Below, one piece after another: positions 8,033 through 16,547 of a stretch of 54,054 nt of DNA. The stretch's first letter is position 1, and every line of letters starts with the position of its first letter. A program made the position numbers and the translations under genes. This stretch comes from Flavobacterium sp. UBA6721 (GTDB lineage Bacteria > Bacteroidota > Bacteroidia > Flavobacteriales > Flavobacteriaceae): assembly GCA_002454195.1 (NCBI GenBank), contig DKIJ01000025.1, positions 1-54,054 of the forward strand, in the 5' to 3' direction. Below the pieces are notes generated by a model that did not search any database, was not told the origin of the DNA, and worked only from the letters and a program-made list of their open reading frames with translations.

Positions 8033-8560
8033 CTATTTAATAATTGCTGTGCAGGCTACTCTAGCTCCTGCATTTCCTGCTGGTTGTGATGTAAAATCAT
8101 CAGTGCCATCATGTACAATTAATCCTTTACCTAAAATATCTTTTGTTTGGTCACCACATCCAATACACCATTCGTCTGTAGTTAGTTTGATGGTTCCATT
8201 ACCATTTTCATCTGCTGTAAAATTCCCAATATCACCTTTATGGTATTCTCCAACACCCCATTTTCCATGTTTTTTAAAGGTTGGGTTCCAGTGACCTCCT
8301 GCCGAACTTCCATCAGCAGCTGAACAATCCGATTTTTCATGGATATGGATAGCGTGAACGCCTGGTTTTAGACCTGTTACTTTTGCTTCAAAAGTTACTT
8401 TTCCGTTTTTTTCAATAAAAGTAGCTGTTCCGCCAACTTTACTATTACTTTTTGCTTCAAATGCAATATTTAGTTTCTTACTGTCTGCCGATTTGTTTTG
8501 AGGCTTACAACCGATTAAGGCGGTGCTAATGGCAAATGTAAATACAATAAATTTTTTCAT
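8033..8560 (-). CDS. sodC: Cu/Zn superoxide dismutase lipoprotein
   Basis: This enzyme dismutates superoxide outside the cytoplasm. The N-terminus MKKFIVFTFAISTALIGC is a lipoprotein signal with the lipid-accepting cysteine at residue 18. Metal ligands are visible in HAIHIHEKSDC, GGHWNP and the later GLIVHDGTDD, and the C-terminal GARVACTAII holds the disulfide partner. The mature length is normal. One odd feature is an extra WCIGCGDQTK loop with a CxxC pair. I chose the ATG at 8560 because a TTTG-N20-TACTTTTA promoter lies at 8587-8618. The frame stays open to 8587, but that would put the start inside the promoter. It complements KatG and OxyR in oxidative defence. Confidence 0.9.
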   Translation of the reverse strand: MKKFIVFTFAISTALIGCKPQNKSADSKKLNIAFEAKSNSKVGGTATFIEKNGKVTFEAKVTGLKPGVHAIHIHEKSDCSAADGSSAGGHWNPTFKKHGKWGVGEYHKGDIGNFTADENGNGTIKLTTDEWCIGCGDQTKDILGKGLIVHDGTDDFTSQPAGNAGARVACTAIIK

Positions 8561-8586
8561 GATTTTTTTATTGAAGTTTAAAAACA

Positions 8587-8618
8587 TAAAAGTACTATAA
8601 AATCAGGCAAAAATCAAA
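8587..8618 (-). promoter_or_regulatory. Candidate sodC promoter
   Basis: On the minus strand TTTG (8615-8618) and TACTTTTA (8587-8594) are spaced by 20 nt, the usual Bacteroidota -33/-7 geometry. The predicted start of transcription falls about 20 nt before the ATG. Confidence 0.6.
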
Positions 8619-8631
8619 GAATAGAGCGTTT

Positions 8632-9156
8632 CTATTTTGATTTTTCCCCAATAAAATGATTGTTAGGGGATTTAAACAGTACATTAAATGAAGTCAAACT
8701 TCCATAAATTCGAGTAATGTATTGTTGTAATTCAATTTTTTCAATTTCTTCCAGATTACTCGAGTTTATTTTTTGTTCCATTACACGTAGACGGTCTCGT
8801 ACCATGACAATTTTGTGAAAAAATGTATCAATAGGCATTTCTTTGCTAGCTAAGTTTGCCTGACCTGGTTCTAATATTATTTTTCCTCCTTTCCATTTGT
8901 CGCCTATAGGGACAATTTCAGAAACATCCGACCATTTTTTTAATAGGTTTCTTAATGTTGTTTCTACATCTGAGAAGCTTACAGTATCTACCTCGTTTTC
9001 GGCAGCTTCAATAATTTCGAATGTGTCGTCTAAAGGAATTGTTTCTAAGCCATTTTCAATGAATGTTACCCAATATTCTTTAGATGAAACATTGGTAATT
9101 ACTCCTTTTCCGTATTCTGGATGTGTAATTCGGGAACCTATGCCTAGTATTTTCAT
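8632..9156 (-). CDS. Conserved hypothetical protein with N-terminal tudor/CarD-like fold
   Basis: This 174-residue soluble protein opens with GIGSRITHPEYGKGVITNV followed by WVTFIENGLETIPLDD. This small beta-barrel pattern resembles the tudor-like tails of UvrD/PcrA helicases and CarD-type RNA polymerase-binding domains. The rest is helical and charged, with DKWKGGKIILEPGQ and RDRLRVMEQKI. I recall it as a widely conserved Bacteroidota hypothetical. The N-terminal fold suggests a partner in transcription or repair, but no function is established from sequence. A TTTTG-N19-TATTTTAG promoter lies just upstream. Confidence 0.7.
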   Translation of the reverse strand: MKILGIGSRITHPEYGKGVITNVSSKEYWVTFIENGLETIPLDDTFEIIEAAENEVDTVSFSDVETTLRNLLKKWSDVSEIVPIGDKWKGGKIILEPGQANLASKEMPIDTFFHKIVMVRDRLRVMEQKINSSNLEEIEKIELQQYITRIYGSLTSFNVLFKSPNNHFIGEKSK

Positions 9157-9173
9157 ATGTTTATCTTTTTTAT

Positions 9174-9205
9174 CTAAAATAGGAACAATTTTTGTGATTT
9201 CAAAA
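9174..9205 (-). promoter_or_regulatory. Candidate promoter for the 8632-9156 gene
   Basis: On the minus strand TTTTG (9201-9205) and TATTTTAG (9174-9181) are 19 nt apart. The -7 box misses TAnnTTTG by one base. Confidence 0.45.
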
Positions 9206-9287
9206 GAGCAATTTGTCTTATTTTTATATTAAAATTAGTTGGTTGTCTATCAGAAATTTATTGGTTTAAATTTTAAAACTTTTGGTT

Positions 9288-9812
9288 ATGAAAACATTTA
9301 GAATACTTGTTTATATTCTCTTTTTAGGTTCTGTTTTGGTTGGTTTTTCACAGGAAAAAACAAAAAAGCAACTTAGAAAAGAACAAAAAATAGAAAAACA
9401 AAATACCATCCAGAAAATAGTTGAGGCTAAGGAATTTCAATTCGTTGCTCGAAACTCAAATTCACAGTATTTTCCAATAATGGACTTGTCAAATAATCCT
9501 AATTTTATCAAATTCAAACCTGATTTTATACAAAGTGATTTGCCTTTTTTTGGTCGTGGATTCAGTGGTTTAGCTTATGGTGGAACTGATGCAGGATTGC
9601 ATTTTGAAGGTAAACCTGAATTATTTACCGTTGAAAAAAATAGTAAGGAGTATCAAGTTAAGGTTTTATTCAAATCGCAAAACGATTACTTTGATATCAA
9701 GCTTTCGGTTACTTTTAGTGGTATGGCAACCTTATTGATAAATAGTAATAATAGAGGGCCTATTTCTTATTTTGGTGAAATAATGCCAATTAAAGAGGAT
9801 AAAAAGAATTAA
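9288..9812 (+). CDS. DUF4251-type exported protein
   Basis: This 174-residue protein has a cleavable signal peptide (MKTFRILVYILFLGSVLVGFSQ) and then a lysine/glutamine-rich charged linker. A beta-rich domain follows with DLPFFGRGFSGLAYGG, LHFEGKPE and the ending RGPISYFGEI. These match what I recall of the DUF4251 family, periplasmic proteins common in Bacteroidota and of unknown role. The ATG at 9288 is preferred over a TTG six bases earlier. It stands alone, with a terminator shared with the convergent acyl-CoA dehydrogenase gene. Confidence 0.75.
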   Translation: MKTFRILVYILFLGSVLVGFSQEKTKKQLRKEQKIEKQNTIQKIVEAKEFQFVARNSNSQYFPIMDLSNNPNFIKFKPDFIQSDLPFFGRGFSGLAYGGTDAGLHFEGKPELFTVEKNSKEYQVKVLFKSQNDYFDIKLSVTFSGMATLLINSNNRGPISYFGEIMPIKEDKKN

Positions 9813-9853
9813 AAAAATGAAGCCCTTTAATTTTTTTAAAAGGGCTTCATTTT
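9811..9853. terminator. Bidirectional terminator
   Basis: The stem TGAAGCCCTTT/AAAGGGCTTCA (9818-9828 with 9838-9849, allowing slight slippage) is flanked by A on the left and T on the right. It lies between two convergent genes. Confidence 0.85.
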
Positions 9854-9872
9854 ATAGTTTAAATATTCAACT

Positions 9873-11678
9873 TTAGAAACAATATTTGTTTTCAGCAATA
9901 ATTTTTGCACTAATAGTTCGTCTAATTTCTACGATGTTAGGCATATTAGTATATTTTGTGTAACGTCTTAATCCCATTAGCATCATACGTTGTTCATCGC
10001 CTTCTGCAAAAGAAATAATACTTTCTTTTCCTTTTTGAGTAACAATATCCACAGCTTTATACAAATACAATTTTGCCATTGCAATTTGTTCTTTGATATT
10101 GGCTTCTCCTAGTTTTTTAGCTAATTTTTCCGTTCTTAAAATAGTAGACTCAGCCATATAGATTTCGATTAAAATATCGGCCGCAGCGATTAACAGTTGT
10201 TGGTGTTCATCTAAATCAGGACCGTATTTTTGAACTGCTCCTCCGGCAACCATTAAGAAAGCTTTTTTCAATTTGCCAATCATTTCTTTTTCTTCAGCAA
10301 ATAATTCAGAATAGTCTGGAGTATCAAAAGATGGAATGCTCATAAGGTCTTCTTGAACTTTAGAAGCAGGACCTAACAAATCAACATGACCTTTCATCGC
10401 TTTTTTGATAAGCATACCTACAGAAAGCATTCGGTTAATTTCGTTAGTACCCTCGTAAATTCGGGTGATTCGTGCATCACGCCAAGCACTTTCCATAGGG
10501 GTATCTTCAGAGAATCCCATTCCACCAAAAATTTGAATACCTTCGTCAGAACAATTTTGGATATCCTCAGAAACGGCTACTTTCAAGATAGCACATTCAA
10601 TAGCAAATTCTTCTACCCCTTTTAACTCAGCTTCTTGATGAGATGCGCCTTCGCTTTCGCGAATTGCAATGCGTTCTTCGATACTTTTAGCTGCTCTGTA
10701 CACAGCACTTTCTCCAGCATAACAGCTCGTTGCCATCTCGGCTAATTTATAACGGATAGCACCAAATTTAGAAATAGGAACATTAAATTGAATTCTTTCA
10801 TTCGCATATTTAGCCGCTCCGCTAATGATTCTTCTTTGAGAATCTAAACAAGCAGCAGCTAACTTAATACGACCAACATTAAGTGCATTCATTGCTATTT
10901 TGAAACCATTTCCTCTTTCAGAAAGCATGTTTTCTACAGGGACTTTCGTTTCGTTAAAGAACACCTGACGGGTAGAGGAGGCTCGAATACCAAGTTTATG
11001 TTCTTCTTCATTAGTACTTATGCCATTATTTGGATCATTTTCTACAATGAAACCAGTGATGTTTTTATCGTCTTCAATTCGAGCAAAAACGATAAAAAGG
11101 GAACAAAATCCAGCATTTGTAATCCACATTTTTTGTCCAGTGATTTTATAATGTGTTCCATCTTCAGATAAAACCGCTTTTGTTTTTCCTGAATTAGCAT
11201 CCGAACCTGCTCCTGGTTCAGTTAGGCAATAAGCGCCAAACCATTCTCCCGAAGCTAGTTTAGGGATGTACTTTTGTTTTTGTTCTTCTGTTCCATACAA
11301 AGTGATTGGTAAGGTTCCGATACCGGTATGTGCCCCAAAAGCGCTTGAAAAAGAACCAGTTGCTCCCGAAATATAATCGCATACCAATACTGTATCAACA
11401 AATCCCATTCCCATTCCGCCATAAGCTTCAGGTACAGAAATGCTCAAAAGTCCCAGCTCGGCAGCCTTTTGCATGCATTCTACAGTAAAAGCAAAGTCTC
11501 TTTTTTCAAAACGATCTTTGTTTGGCCAAAGTTCTTTATCCACAAATTCTTTGACCATGTCACGCATCATTTTTTGTTCCTCAGAGAAATCTTCCGGAAT
11601 AAAAATGTCTTCGCATTTTGTTTCTTTAACTAAAAACTGACCACCACGAGTCACATTTTTTTCTATTGTATCTGCCAT
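9873..11678 (-). CDS. Acyl-CoA dehydrogenase, long form
   Basis: This FAD enzyme introduces the first double bond in beta-oxidation. At 601 residues it is longer than the ~380-residue short-chain enzymes and resembles very-long-chain types with a C-terminal helical extension. Motifs in order are the ACAD N-domain (MRDMVKEFVDKELWP), FAD/substrate segments (WFGAYCLTEPGAGSDA and KMWITNAGF), and the catalytic glutamate in RIYEGTNEINRM near residue 420. The extension covers roughly 440-601. It is the last gene of the marR-fadB-4HB-fadA operon, 33 bp after fadA, and ends at a bidirectional terminator. Electrons would pass to ETF, which is not in the window. Confidence 0.93.
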   Translation of the reverse strand: MADTIEKNVTRGGQFLVKETKCEDIFIPEDFSEEQKMMRDMVKEFVDKELWPNKDRFEKRDFAFTVECMQKAAELGLLSISVPEAYGGMGMGFVDTVLVCDYISGATGSFSSAFGAHTGIGTLPITLYGTEEQKQKYIPKLASGEWFGAYCLTEPGAGSDANSGKTKAVLSEDGTHYKITGQKMWITNAGFCSLFIVFARIEDDKNITGFIVENDPNNGISTNEEEHKLGIRASSTRQVFFNETKVPVENMLSERGNGFKIAMNALNVGRIKLAAACLDSQRRIISGAAKYANERIQFNVPISKFGAIRYKLAEMATSCYAGESAVYRAAKSIEERIAIRESEGASHQEAELKGVEEFAIECAILKVAVSEDIQNCSDEGIQIFGGMGFSEDTPMESAWRDARITRIYEGTNEINRMLSVGMLIKKAMKGHVDLLGPASKVQEDLMSIPSFDTPDYSELFAEEKEMIGKLKKAFLMVAGGAVQKYGPDLDEHQQLLIAAADILIEIYMAESTILRTEKLAKKLGEANIKEQIAMAKLYLYKAVDIVTQKGKESIISFAEGDEQRMMLMGLRRYTKYTNMPNIVEIRRTISAKIIAENKYCF

Positions 11679-11711
11679 GGTATATATTTATTTAGTGTTT
11701 TTTTTTATGAT

Positions 11712-12893
11712 TTATAACAGTTCAAAAATCCCTGCGGCACCTTGCCCTGTTCCCACACACATCGTTACGATTCCGTATTTACTGCCACGGAGTTTCATTT
11801 CTTCAAATAACTGAACGGATAATTTAGCTCCGGTACAACCCAGAGGATGACCTAATGCAATCGCTCCTCCGTTGACATTTACAATATCTGGATTAAGGTC
11901 TAATTCTCTGATTACAGCCAATGATTGGGATGCAAAAGCTTCATTTAATTCAATTAAGTCAATGTCTTTTAATTGTAATCCAGCTTGTTTTAACGCTTTT
12001 GGTATCGCTTTTACGGGGCCTATTCCCATAATTCTTGGTTCAACTCCTGCAGAGGCATAATTCACTAATCGGGCGATAGGCTGGATATTTAATTCTTTTA
12101 CCAATTCTTCGCTCATAATTAAAACAAAAGCTGCTCCATCACTCATTTGTGATGAGGTTCCTGCTGTTACCGTTCCGTTAGCGGCAAAAACAGGTCTTAA
12201 TTTTGCCAATGCTTCCATAGATGTGTCGGCTCTTGGACCTTCATCTTTATTTACCGTGTAGCTTTTCGTTTCTTTTTTTCCATTAGCATTAACAAAAGTT
12301 TGTTCAATGGTAATAGGAACTATTTGTTTATCAAATTTACCTTCGGCTTGTGCTTTTAAAGCTTTCATGTGTGAATGATAAGCAAAGGCGTCCTGGTCTT
12401 CTCTGGAAACATTAAATTGTTTGGCGACGGCTTCGGCAGTCAATCCCATTCCCCAATAATAGTCCTCGTGGCCTGCTTTTGCAACAGCATAATCAGGAGT
12501 TGGACGATAACCACCCATTGGAATAAAACTCATGCTTTCGGCACCACCGGCAATGATACAGTCGGCCATCCCCGACTGGATTCGGGCAGTTGCCATTCCG
12601 ATAGTTTCTAATCCGGAAGCGCAATAACGGTTGACGGTTACCCCTGGAACGTCGTTGATTTCTAATCCCATTAACGAAATCAAACGTCCAAAATTCAAGC
12701 CTTGTTCGGCTTCGGGCATGGCATTTCCTACCATTACATCATCGATGCGTTTTTTGTCAAAATCAGGTAGTTCATTCATCATATGTTGAATGGTTTCTGC
12801 GGCTAATTCATCCGGTCTTTTAAATCGGAACAATCCTTTAGGCGCTTTTCCTACTGCTGTTCGGTATGCTTTAACTATATAGGCTGTTTTCAT
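11712..12893 (-). CDS. fadA: Acetyl-CoA acyltransferase (3-ketoacyl-CoA thiolase)
   Basis: This thiolase performs the last beta-oxidation step, cleaving 3-ketoacyl-CoA with CoA. Catalytic residues are visible: nucleophile C91 in NRYCASG, the NEAFASQ segment, H349 in GGAIALGHPLGCTGA, and C379 in the CVGTGQGAAG loop. At 393 residues it is a standard length. Within the operon it follows the four-helix-bundle gene and precedes the acyl-CoA dehydrogenase. The leader between the four-helix-bundle stop and this ATG carries one arm of a 30-bp inverted repeat (12904-12933), which might affect translation or mRNA processing at this junction. Confidence 0.94.
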   Translation of the reverse strand: MKTAYIVKAYRTAVGKAPKGLFRFKRPDELAAETIQHMMNELPDFDKKRIDDVMVGNAMPEAEQGLNFGRLISLMGLEINDVPGVTVNRYCASGLETIGMATARIQSGMADCIIAGGAESMSFIPMGGYRPTPDYAVAKAGHEDYYWGMGLTAEAVAKQFNVSREDQDAFAYHSHMKALKAQAEGKFDKQIVPITIEQTFVNANGKKETKSYTVNKDEGPRADTSMEALAKLRPVFAANGTVTAGTSSQMSDGAAFVLIMSEELVKELNIQPIARLVNYASAGVEPRIMGIGPVKAIPKALKQAGLQLKDIDLIELNEAFASQSLAVIRELDLNPDIVNVNGGAIALGHPLGCTGAKLSVQLFEEMKLRGSKYGIVTMCVGTGQGAAGIFELL

Positions 12894-12903
12894 TGATAAA
12901 AAA

Positions 12904-12933
12904 TATTAAGATTGTAGTATTAAGTATTAAGAC
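12904..12933 (+). repeat. Left arm of inverted repeat enclosing the four-helix-bundle gene
   Basis: This 30-nt arm pairs with 13321-13350: 28 of 30 positions are complementary, including a perfect 17-bp block (12917-12933 with 13321-13337). The arm is itself a degenerate 7-bp repeat with units TATTAAG, ATTGTAG, TATTAAG and TATTAAG. Confidence 0.9.
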
Positions 12934-12948
12934 TGCCAATCAATGTCA

Positions 12949-13305
12949 TTATTGTTTTTTTAGAGATTTTTGAAGTGCAAAATTCATATTGCTGATTTCT
13001 ACTAATTCATTTATTATAGGTGAAACTTTTTCTTCATCAATTAATTCAAGACGTTTTGAAATAATTAACTGAGTAATTAATTCATATGTGGAACCATTTG
13101 CAATTCCTAAGAAATGGGCAAATTCATTGTTTGAATTTCTTCTTGATCCTTCAGCAATATTTGAAGGAATAGAAACGGCACATTTTTTACTTTGATGTGT
13201 TAAGTTGAATCTTTCATCAATGGGTAATTCTGAAGTGACTTTATAAACATCTACAGTAATGTCTATTGCTTTTTGCCAAATCTTTAATTTTTCAAATTGA
13301 TGCAT
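12949..13305 (-). CDS. Four-helix-bundle protein (23S rRNA intervening-sequence type)
   Basis: This 118-residue all-helical protein has the family signatures FEKLKIWQKAID at the start and AVSIPSNIAEGSRR in the middle. An EFAHFLGIANGSTYEL segment follows, and the end is hydrophobic/basic. Relatives are best known from open frames inside 23S rRNA intervening sequences, and they also occur free in Bacteroidota genomes. Their function is not established. Here the gene sits between fadB and fadA in the beta-oxidation operon and is enclosed by 30-bp inverted repeats, so in the mRNA the whole gene would be the loop of a long stem. It looks like an insertion into the operon rather than a metabolic component. 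Confidence 0.88.
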   Translation of the reverse strand: MHQFEKLKIWQKAIDITVDVYKVTSELPIDERFNLTHQSKKCAVSIPSNIAEGSRRNSNNEFAHFLGIANGSTYELITQLIISKRLELIDEEKVSPIINELVEISNMNFALQKSLKKQ

Positions 13306-13320
13306 AATAGTTTCTTTTTG

Positions 13321-13350
13321 GTCTTAATACTTAATACTCAAATCTTAATA
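13321..13350 (+). repeat. Right arm of inverted repeat enclosing the four-helix-bundle gene
   Basis: This arm is the partner of 12904-12933, starting 16 bp upstream of the four-helix-bundle ATG on the minus strand. It reads as 7-bp units (TCTTAAT, ACTTAAT, ACTCAAA, TCTTAAT) and ends 9 bp before the fadB stop codon. Confidence 0.9.
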
Positions 13351-13358
13351 CTTCAAAA

Positions 13359-15749
13359 TTAATTCCTCAAAGGTTTCCCTGCTTTCAACATATACTGAAT
13401 TCGTTCCATGGTTTTTCTTTCGGTACAAAGCGATAAGAAAGCTTCTCTTTCTAAATCCAATAAATATTGTTCAGATACTAAAGTTGGTTCGGATAAATCA
13501 CCACCGGCCATTACATAGGCTAGTTTATTAGCAATTTTTTTATCGTGTTCCGAAATATAATTTCCTGCTACCATTTGGTCAGTACCTACTAAAAACATTC
13601 CAAGGGCTTGTTTTCCTAACACCTTAATATCATTACGTCGGATAGGTTGTGTATAACCTGCTTCGGCCATAAGAAGGGCATGCTTTTTAGCTTCTGCAAT
13701 TTGGCGGTCTTTGTTTACCACAATAATGTCTTTGCCGTGTTGCAATAAACCGGTGTCAAATGCTTCGTAACCTGAAGTAGAAACTTTTGCCATAGCAATT
13801 GTTAAGAAATATTCCTGTAAGGTGTTCAGTTCAACATCATTTTTACGGAATAAATCGGAGGCACGCAAAGCCATTTCTTTCGAACCGCCACCACCAGGGA
13901 TAACACCTACGCCAAATTCCACCAATCCCATATAAGTCTCGGCTGCGGCAACTATTTTATCGGCATGAAGACTCATTTCGCAACCTCCTCCAAAAGTCAT
14001 TCCGTGAGGAGCAACAATTACAGGAATGGAAGAATAACGCACACGCATCATCGTGTCTTGAAAGTACTTGATAGCAAAATTCAATTCGTCATATTCTTGC
14101 TCTACTGCCATCATGAAAATCATGGCTAAATTAGCTCCAACAGAAAAATTGGCGGCTTGATTTCCAATTACCAGACCTTCATATTCTTTTTCGGCTAAAT
14201 CAATTCCTTTATTAATAGCTTGTAAAACATCACTTCCTATCGTATTCATCTTCGATTTGAATTCGACGTTTAATATTCCGTCTCCCAAATCTTCAATGAT
14301 AGCACCGCTATTGCTCCAAACTTTTTTGCTTTCGCGAATGTTATTCAGAATGATGAACGCATCTTGTCCTGGAATTTTTTCTTGTGATTTTTTTACAATG
14401 TCATAATAATAGCTTGCGCCTTCTTTAACAGTATAAAAGCTGTTGTTTCCCGAAGCTAACATTTCGATTACCCATGCAGCAGAAGTAAGGCCTTCAGCTT
14501 TTAGCATTTCGATTCCTTTTGCGACTCCAATAGCATCCCAAATTTCAAATGGACCATTTTCCCAGCCAAAACCGGCTTTCATAGCATCGTCAATCTTGTA
14601 TAATTCATCTGAGATTTCAGGAATTCTATGAGAGACATAAGCAAATAAAGCAGCGAAACTTTTTCTGTAAAAATCACCAGCTTTGTCAGTCCCTTTGATT
14701 AATATTTTAAAACGGTCAATGGGTTTTTCAATCGTTTTGGTCAATTCTAAAGTGGCAAATGATGCTTTTTTAGCTGGACGATACTCTAAAGTATTTAAAT
14801 CTAATGAAAGAATATCTTTGTCTACTTTTTTATAAAAACCTTGTCCAGTTTTACTGCCGAACCATTTGTTTTCGACCATTTTACTGATGAATTCTGGGAG
14901 TTTGAATAACTCATGAGCTTCGTCTGTTGGGCAATTTTCATAAATCCCATTGGCAACATGAACTAAAGTATCTAAACCTACCACATCAACCGTTCTAAAA
15001 GTAGCCGATTTTGGTCGTCCAATCACAGGGCCTGTTAATTTATCGACTTCTTCAATGGTTAGATTCATTTCTTTTACTAAATGAAACAAACTTTGAATTC
15101 CAAAAACACCAATTCTGTTTCCAATAAATGCAGGAGTATCTTTAGCAACAACTGTGGTTTTTCCTAAGAATTGTTCACCGTAGTTATTTAAAAAACTTAA
15201 TACTTCAGTTGAAGTTTTTGGACCCGGAATAATTTCAAATAGTTTTAAGTAACGCGCAGGGTTAAAAAAGTGTGTTCCGCAGAAATGTTTTTGAAAGTCT
15301 TCTGAACGTCCTTCACTCATAAAATGAATTGGAATTCCCGAAGTATTTGAAGTGACTAATGTTCCAGGAGTTCTGTATTGATCGATTTGTTCGAAAACCA
15401 TTTTTTTGATATCCAAACGTTCTACTACTACTTCGATAATCCAATCTACATTTGCAATTTTAGCCATATCATCGGAAGTATTACCTGTGCTGATACGGTT
15501 GGCGAATTTTTGGTTGTAAATAGGTGATGGTTTGGATTTAAGTGAATTGGCCAAATGCTCATTCACTATTCGGTTTCTAACGGCTTTACTCTCTAACGTG
15601 AGTCCTTTTTGAATTTCACTGTCGGTTAGTTCTTTAGGAATAATGTCCAAAAGCAATACCTCGACACCGATGTTTGCAAAATGACAAGCAATTCCAGAAC
15701 CCATGATTCCAGAACCAATTACGGCAACTTTTTTAATTGTGCGTTTCAT
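13359..15749 (-). CDS. fadB: 3-hydroxyacyl-CoA dehydrogenase / enoyl-CoA hydratase, FadB type
   Basis: This 796-residue bifunctional beta-oxidation enzyme hydrates enoyl-CoA and oxidises the 3-hydroxyacyl-CoA with NAD+. The N-terminal Rossmann motif is IGSGIMGSGIACHFA (residues 11-25), and the dehydrogenase His lies in GTHFFNPARYLKLFE. The crotonase domain is at the C-terminus (~480-760), with GMTFGGGCEMSLHAD and GVGVIPGGGGSKEM for the oxyanion hole and catalytic Glu region. This order (dehydrogenase first) is the reverse of E. coli FadB and is usual for the Bacteroidota/Gram-positive form. It follows marR by 65 bp and leads the catabolic genes. Confidence 0.93.
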   Translation of the reverse strand: MKRTIKKVAVIGSGIMGSGIACHFANIGVEVLLLDIIPKELTDSEIQKGLTLESKAVRNRIVNEHLANSLKSKPSPIYNQKFANRISTGNTSDDMAKIANVDWIIEVVVERLDIKKMVFEQIDQYRTPGTLVTSNTSGIPIHFMSEGRSEDFQKHFCGTHFFNPARYLKLFEIIPGPKTSTEVLSFLNNYGEQFLGKTTVVAKDTPAFIGNRIGVFGIQSLFHLVKEMNLTIEEVDKLTGPVIGRPKSATFRTVDVVGLDTLVHVANGIYENCPTDEAHELFKLPEFISKMVENKWFGSKTGQGFYKKVDKDILSLDLNTLEYRPAKKASFATLELTKTIEKPIDRFKILIKGTDKAGDFYRKSFAALFAYVSHRIPEISDELYKIDDAMKAGFGWENGPFEIWDAIGVAKGIEMLKAEGLTSAAWVIEMLASGNNSFYTVKEGASYYYDIVKKSQEKIPGQDAFIILNNIRESKKVWSNSGAIIEDLGDGILNVEFKSKMNTIGSDVLQAINKGIDLAEKEYEGLVIGNQAANFSVGANLAMIFMMAVEQEYDELNFAIKYFQDTMMRVRYSSIPVIVAPHGMTFGGGCEMSLHADKIVAAAETYMGLVEFGVGVIPGGGGSKEMALRASDLFRKNDVELNTLQEYFLTIAMAKVSTSGYEAFDTGLLQHGKDIIVVNKDRQIAEAKKHALLMAEAGYTQPIRRNDIKVLGKQALGMFLVGTDQMVAGNYISEHDKKIANKLAYVMAGGDLSEPTLVSEQYLLDLEREAFLSLCTERKTMERIQYMLKAGKPLRN

Positions 15750-15814
15750 ACGTTGGTACTATTTATATTTTCATGAAAATCATTTACTATTTTAAGTTTT
15801 TTAAACTTTTACAA

Positions 15815-16279
15815 CTATGATTTTTCACTGTTATTCTTTTCACATTGACTAAAAATCTCTTTGTCTTGTATTAATTGATTGATAGTTATGGCGATTTCAA
15901 TGAAATTATCCCATTGTTCTTCACTAAAACGTTTTCTAATAGTTTCGTTAAAATGAATAACAGTATTCTTAGATAACTCCCTTTTTTCTTTTCCAAAATC
16001 GGTTAGATATATTAATACACCTCGGCCATCATTAGGGTTTTTCTTTTTAATGATTAAGCCTTTTTCTTCCATCGATTTTAACGTACGGGTTAAACTGGTA
16101 GGTTCCATTCCCATTTTAGGGCCTAAAGCAGTTGAAGGAGTTCCTTTTTCTTTATCAATACTTAACAAGGCAAATCCTGTTGCCATTGTAGCTCCATATT
16201 TTGCAGCTTCTTCATTGTACATTCTCGCAATGGATTGCCAAGTAGCACGTAATATATAGTCGATTGATTTGTCTTTCAT
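15815..16279 (-). CDS. MarR-family regulator of the beta-oxidation operon
   Basis: This 154-residue MarR-type winged helix protein has a dimerising N-terminal helix, a recognition region (KMGMEPTSLTRTLKSMEEKG) and a beta-wing (IIKKKNPNDGRGVLIYLTDFG), with a helical C-terminus. It heads the operon with fadB, fadA and the acyl-CoA dehydrogenase. A 15-bp perfect inverted repeat lies 15 bp before its ATG, between the start and a TATATTTG box at 16378-16385. Autoregulation and repression of beta-oxidation relieved by acyl-CoA or a related ligand would fit; that is inference from position. Confidence 0.87.
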   Translation of the reverse strand: MKDKSIDYILRATWQSIARMYNEEAAKYGATMATGFALLSIDKEKGTPSTALGPKMGMEPTSLTRTLKSMEEKGLIIKKKNPNDGRGVLIYLTDFGKEKRELSKNTVIHFNETIRKRFSEEQWDNFIEIAITINQLIQDKEIFSQCEKNNSEKS

Positions 16280-16294
16280 GCGGCATAATTTTTA

Positions 16295-16332
16295 GATTAT
16301 GATAAAATAGGTGTGTTTATTTTATCATAATC
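16295..16332. promoter_or_regulatory. Candidate MarR operator, perfect 15-bp inverted repeat
   Basis: GATTATGATAAAATA at 16295-16309 and its exact complement at 16318-16332 are separated by 8 nt. No T tract follows on either strand, so it does not look like a terminator. It lies between the candidate promoter and the marR start, where a bound dimer would block transcription. Confidence 0.65.
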
Positions 16333-16377
16333 GTTTTATTACAATGTGGAATTTACGATACTGATATTGTTGTTTTT

Positions 16378-16385
16378 CAAATATA
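16378..16385 (-). promoter_or_regulatory. Candidate -7 box of the marR-fad operon
   Basis: The minus strand reads TATATTTG, a full TAnnTTTG match. The start of transcription would fall about 40 nt upstream of the inverted repeat. Confidence 0.45.
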
Positions 16386-16450
16386 AGAAAAAAATAGTAT
16401 GCAAGCATAATATAAGTCAGCTATTTTAATGTTAAAAAACAAGGTTTTTA

Positions 16451-16495
16451 CAAAAAAAAAAAGAGACTGTTTCATTTGTTTTGAAACAATCTCTT
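16451..16495 (-). terminator. Terminator of the response regulator operon
   Basis: A 14-bp stem (16461-16474 with 16482-16495, one G-T pair) is preceded on the plus strand by a run of A, giving a U tail on the minus strand about 50 nt past the stop. Confidence 0.8.
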
Positions 16496-16547
16496 TATGT
16501 TGAAAAAAGATAAATATTCTTAAATAGTTTGACTTTGTTTAATTATT

